64,000 bases of DNA, from positions 11,641,717-11,705,716 of the forward strand of contig NC_088305.1 in the NCBI RefSeq assembly GCF_032854445.1. The letters are read 5' to 3'. This document shows positions 51,901 through 58,300 of the stretch, one piece after another. The stretch's first letter is position 1, and each line of letters begins with the position of its first letter. Position numbers and translations under genes: made by a program. A model generated the notes under the pieces. It made no database searches. It was not told where the DNA came from and saw only the letters and a program-made list of their open reading frames with translations. The DNA comes from Liolophura sinensis (lineage: Eukaryota; Mollusca; Polyplacophora; Chitonida; Chitonidae).

Positions 51901-54900
51901 TTCTCGCTTCTCCTTCTCTTGGATAATTTTGGTTAACCTTTTGACCTCTTGCTGATGGTCTTCTCTCTCCTGCTCGCGCTCATTGGCCTGTTCCTGTACA
52001 ACAACAACGATCAGAATTACATTCAAGTTTTCATTCCAGCAGGTACGAACAAGGATCTCCCAAAATTGTAACATCTCTTCCAACAAGAACAAAATCTGTC
52101 ATAGCCGCGACACTCCACAAAAAAACAGTCATCTCATCAACCGATGAGAAATCAAAGATACTAAATATAAGCGTCAAGTCCGACATTCCTATACCATTCG
52201 TAGTCCGTAAAGGGCGTTCCAAGTCGATAATCGCAAGATCCATTTCCACAACAACGTTTAACACTAACTCCCGAAGACAAAGGTATGTAAGAAATTATAC
52301 AAATAAGAAATAAAGCCGGTAACACACAAGAGAGAAGCGGTCATCAGTTTTCAATGATGCCGGGCAGACAATGAACATTCCAGGCATGAATTCCATATCA
52401 AAGTTCAAATTCGTAGTCCGTGAATGAGTTCCATTTCAAATAACAGCTAAACAAGTATCTCAGTCGTGCTTTCACAGCAGTTGACCAACCGACTTTTCAA
52501 CACAGTAAGCAACTTACAAAGCTGTTTGTCGCAGACAAAAATAAAATTAAGGGATACCGCAAAAATGAAAAGCTATCCTCAAATATGGCGTATACAGTAG
52601 AGAAACCCCATGCCAAATATCACGGAGAAGCAGTCTTAGGTCTTGTTTGTCAGGGTTTCCTATATTCCTTTGCCTTTGGTTTGATGTATTTCCCATCACA
52701 ATATCATTATCTTTCCATGTAAATTTAGCTCAAAATGCCACTGCTAACTCATCAGCATGTATTTTGTTGGGACGGCCTATGGGATGAATGGATACTAAAA
52801 CTGCTACAGTATTTGTCTCACAAACGCACCGTAGTCTTTATGTCAGCGTCCATTTTCCCAGAATACATCTGAAGCACTAAACAATAACTGCGAAAACCAC
52901 GCCTTTGAATTTCATGACCAGCATGTACTTACATCCAAGAACTGCCGATCAGATTTGAGCTTGCTGTCCAAAGACTCGACTCTCAGCTGTAACTCATCAA
53001 TTTCACGCTTCTTCTCCTCCAGCATGTCCTCGTAGCGCTTCTCCATCTCTTCTGTGGTCATCTCCAGATCGCGAATTCGCGCTGTGGTTCTCTCCCCTTC
53101 TTTATCTCTTTGCCGACTAATGTCACGCTTCTCCTGGTTCAACTTGTTGATTTCGTGGATCAGAGCTGTCAATCAAAGAGAAGTTCAAAGGTCAATAGCT
53201 GTCAATCGAGAAACACAAGAGAAGTCCACGAAAACATGTAAACAAAGCAGGGTTTTAAACTTTTATGCGAAACAAAGACCAATGTTAAGTACTCCACTCT
53301 GTATGAGAAACTAAAGCTGCAATACTTTCAAATTACATTTTCTTGTTGCCAGTAATAACAAAGTCTATAACAAGCACTTTGATTTTTCAAATAATTACAT
53401 TACATAAACAGGTAAGTAATAAGCAAAATTATAGCTGAATTAAATGGAAATGTTTGAGATTTTGTAAAAATTCTTCATGCTCATTACATCTTTTTTCTTT
53501 ATCACAGACACACTACACAGTGTATTGTTAGTTTCTAATCTACTGATCTACAGTTTGTCAACACCCACCACATGCAAATGATACTATACCAGACATCATG
53601 ATACAATAACATGTATAATTTCAGGAACAAGCCACCAATTTTCATTTCCTGTATTACTTGACCTACACAAATTAACCACTAAATCTCACACTCACATCGG
53701 CTACAAACTTGGTCTGTATACTTGTACGTGTATACTGTACGCTTGAGTTTTGATGTCATGCTTAACCATTTTCATTTTTTGGTCAAATCAAAACAAAGAT
53801 AAATCACCAGTCTTCCAGCATAAGCACCTTTCTCTTGAATCTATTGAATTTCTTCTTTTCTACTGAATTTTTTTAAAATTTCATTCCACTGTCCTTAAAT
53901 CATTGACATACAAATCATTAAGTAATGTAAATGACCTATAATTTTGCACCAAAAAGAGCAAATTTTAGACGCAGACAAAACGTATACCCCTGATATCACC
54001 ATTTTTTTTTTTTATATTCTTCCATAAGCATAAGATCATCCCTTTGAAACAAACCTCAAAACACAAAACTTCAAAAACTCAATAGAACGCTCAAAATCAG
54101 GTAATCTGAGCCAATTAAACATGGATGAAATTTTAGGTTATTTACAGTATACCGCTTTGCTGCTTCAAGTTCAGAAAAGTTCTGTCATCTTTGCGGAACA
54201 AAATTTGAAACAAGTTATTTCATAGATCATAAGTATATATCTGGAAAGAAAACCTTAGATGACTGGAATCTGAGACATCTTTTCAAGTTTCACTACAGGT
54301 ATGAATCTAAAATTTTGGACTGAAGTGCAATGTACATGCATAGATCAAAACGTGTTGGTGTAGTAAAAGGTATATCTACAAAGTGGATGGGAAAACTAAG
54401 CATGCAAATAATGAAAACGTTGGCCAATATCTAAGCAACAAGTACTGACCATAGGAAAGCACAATGAAAAACAGAAAATCAGGAAAGCAGAAAAAGGAGT
54501 GGAAAATGCAGACCAGGTAAACAGTGCAACAAGCATGCAATACAAGGCAAGAGATCAAGATGGAAAAGAGAAATTAAATATGGAGACAGATTAAAATGGC
54601 CATATGCATTCACATCATAAGCTTTTTAAAAAAATTATTTTTTTCTTTTTCCTACATTTTAGAAAATCTTCAAAATTCCTAAATATTCTAAAATTCTAGA
54701 GGACAATATCTTAATAAACCTTTTTCACCAATTTACACATGCATTCAGTACAAATTTAGAAAGTACATTACATCTTTTTTCTAGAGCAGTTAAACAAGAA
54801 GCGTAAATTAAAACCCTGCTGCTGTGTCCTTGATGTTTACAGGTACATAATTTTTAATAGTTTGTTTGTCCACTGTCTTTAATCTAGAGTATTTCCGATT

Positions 54901-57900
54901 TTTTCCAGTAACTTAAACACAGTGTGTGACTCTGGGTGCAAATGGGGAATAAATGACACAAGCAAAAGTATTCCTCCTAAATACAGGGCATTGAAACTAA
55001 ACAGTACATAGTGGAAAGCAATTGGAAAACAAGTCCTTCATGCAGTAAAGAGTAAAAGCTTAGAAATCAGACAGACACCAAAAGAATGATGACCCCAGAA
55101 AAAACACCAACAAGAAAAGCCACTGTAAACCAATAACCATCCAGAAACCAGAATTCAACCAGTACCAGCCAATGAAAACTGACCTGGCTCCTCCACATAC
55201 TCGGTATCGCCCGAGGCTTCCAATGTGGGGTCTGCGATTTTCGACACAATACAACATGCAGATAAAGGAAAAAAGAAAAAAAGAGACAGACAGACAACAT
55301 GTATTAGTGAATTATGACACTTTATCATAATAATCTTTGGTGATTCACCCAAGAAAATAAATAAAAATTGTGACTATAATAAAAAAAAATAGCCATTCTG
55401 ACAAGTTTTTATTAAACCCTCTGAACATGTTTTGCATGTTTTGAAATGGTCTTACTGGAAGAATTATGCATCTGAAATGTTATACTTTATTTACAAAACT
55501 TTAATTTTAATCTCAGCAATTAAAAAAAAAGCGGTTTAACTTGATAATTTTCTTCTTTCCCTGAAAACTAGAAAACAATTACTAAATACATGTAAATTAA
55601 TATTACAAACTGTGGACAGCAAATTGCATGCTGCGAGCGGCAGACAGACTGACTAAAGCAAGATGCAAACATAAGCAGTTCTATGATTCTGTTTTACAGC
55701 AATGGACCACAAATACCAAGACACGTTCCACATTATCAAAGACAACATTAGCATAATGTGCGCACAAAAAGCCAAATCTGGTGTTATGCATAAGCTCCCG
55801 TACCCATTTGGTGCCGTTCGCTAAAATTCACATAAGATCATTTTTCGCAATCTTTCTTTTCCACAGACAGACACCATCTTGTTTCACGTGTGAAATACTA
55901 CACAACCAGCCCCTTATACACAAACACACGTATATACAAGCAGTGGTGGGGTTTATGCTACTCAAGCATTAGCATATTTTACACAAGCCTCTACAGTTTG
56001 TCTTCACAAATCGTGTGTATTTGTTTTATCTGAGGTATCGCTGTGTATTTGTACCATGGTACAAATGGTCTACTGCTTTACCATGGTTACAAGTACATAA
56101 CTGTGACTAGAAGTTTGCCTTTATCAGAAATGTGTACTAGCCATGTGTTACATAGTATTTAAAAGGTTTCAAGCTATATGCATAAAGCACTTTACTGGTT
56201 ATGACCTACATTAACACACCTGTGTTCTATGCACAAGTCTTTAATGACGCAATATTAACAAACATTGGTATTAAACTATCACTCTACCCTACACAAACTT
56301 AGAAACTATGGAAAAAATAAAATAGCAAGTATTGGCAGCCATTACACAGTGACTTCTTCAGTCAAGTTCAATGTACCTATATGTGTTCAGGTAAATAATG
56401 GCAAATTTTTAAAAAAATTTCAAAAATTTCTAAATTGTTATACAGTACTTCTGTGCTGTCAAGTTTACAAAACTTCTTAATTTAGTAGTTTCTATTTTAC
56501 TGCAAACATGTTTACCTAAATGTCCTAATCTAAGATTTTTTTTGAATACAGTAAAATTTTCTTCGGAAAACAACATATTAAAAACACTTTCATCTGAATA
56601 TTTCCAAATTAAAGCAGAACAGCAGAATTTTGTCTGATTTAACAAACTGAAAGGGTGCTTCTCAACAAAACATTCTGTACTCTAGAACCATAATACACCA
56701 GCAGGAATACCACCACACAAAAAAGCCTAACAACTTTGGACAGAGCTATTTAGCAGCCTACAAAGCACCAATCTCCAGGCTGAACCACACTATCCCAACT
56801 AGACTCCATCTACCTCTACAACTAGTGCAACCAAAATCCTCCACCTACATCGATATTAGAAAAGCAGAAGCTGTGAGAACGTCTTACCTACCCCCTACAA
56901 CGGAGCCTCGATGACTGACATTAGATGGACCACACCCGCAATACCAGCTGCTTGACTGGATTATCTCCCCTCCTTGTGAACTCTTCATGCATCTCAAAGT
57001 TACATCATTCCAATGATGCAAATCAACAAATGGCAAAGTTTTGAACTTTGAACTACCTTAGCAAAAGACACCTTGATACCTTGAAGTTCCAGAAAACAAT
57101 CTGGCAAATGCCTTAATGCAACAAGTTGCTTTTCATATTTCAATGACTGATACTTGCAGACATTTTAAGTCACATCATGTTCAACATCGGCTCATAGGAA
57201 ACCATAAAATAAGGAATTCACTGAAACTTTCTGTTGCTCGATGAAGTCACACAAAAGCTGGCTATGTACACAAATGGTGAAATTAGAATATTGGCCTCAA
57301 AGCTTAATTTCCGCAACAGCAAATAACTCTCCCACCACTGCAAATATCGAATCAAAACTCCATCATCAGTTCTCAGACAACCACTGGTAAATTTTATTTT
57401 GTTAGGATTCTGAACAATTGTACTACCAAAACCATGGCAAAACTTTCAGAACAACAAGAAAATGAACTGCACCCTCTTATCACCCCTTGTTTTGAGAATA
57501 AGCATTACCAAGTCATCTGCATTTTGTACACAATATATAACACCTTTTGGCATGGCCATGTATGGCGGCCCACAGGTACTACAGAGACTTTTTTGTTTCT
57601 GAAATTTTAAGTATAATAGTTGCCTTGAGATCAAAAATAAATTTCCCAAGAACATTTCGGATTTCAACATCTGTTAAAAATAATTCAAATATTACTTACA
57701 TATTATTGCATATTGATACATCTAAGTCTGGAATGTGTAAAAACCAAAATTGTTTTTCACTACAAAGTTTGAGCACAAGACCAATATTAGCTCACTCAAA
57801 CTATTTATCCAGTATAAATCAATTTGTAAGTTTTAGAGGACAAGAAAAAAACAATACCTACATCACAGATTTTCAAAAACACTGATCACCGATCCTTTCA

Positions 57901-58243
57901 AAGCCATCATATTATGCATCAAACAAATTCTCCAGAAAATAACATTTTCCACTCACATGAGATTTACACATAAGGGAGATAACCCCATCCGGGTTCTCAG
58001 ACCAAATTCTACTGTTCTGCTTTCAATAATGACTTTCTCAGCGCAGAGAAACAAACATGGCATGTGACTATAGGATTAGAGCTAATGCCACATGGTATTC
58101 TTATGTATTTGCCTCCATAAAAATAAATAACTAATATTTTCCCTGAAAATATATATATCTTTACTTATATATAAGAGTGTTAGTCTTTACATATTGAGTA
58201 TATATATGGAAAGAGACCATTCATGTAAACAATGTATCTGTTG

Positions 58244-58300
<57 letters not shown>

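Noticed and set aside
56888..56920. Possible short minus-strand exon ending at a CTTAC-type donor
   Set aside because: The reading phases needed by exons 2 and 3 give stop codons, and the remaining phase does not match.
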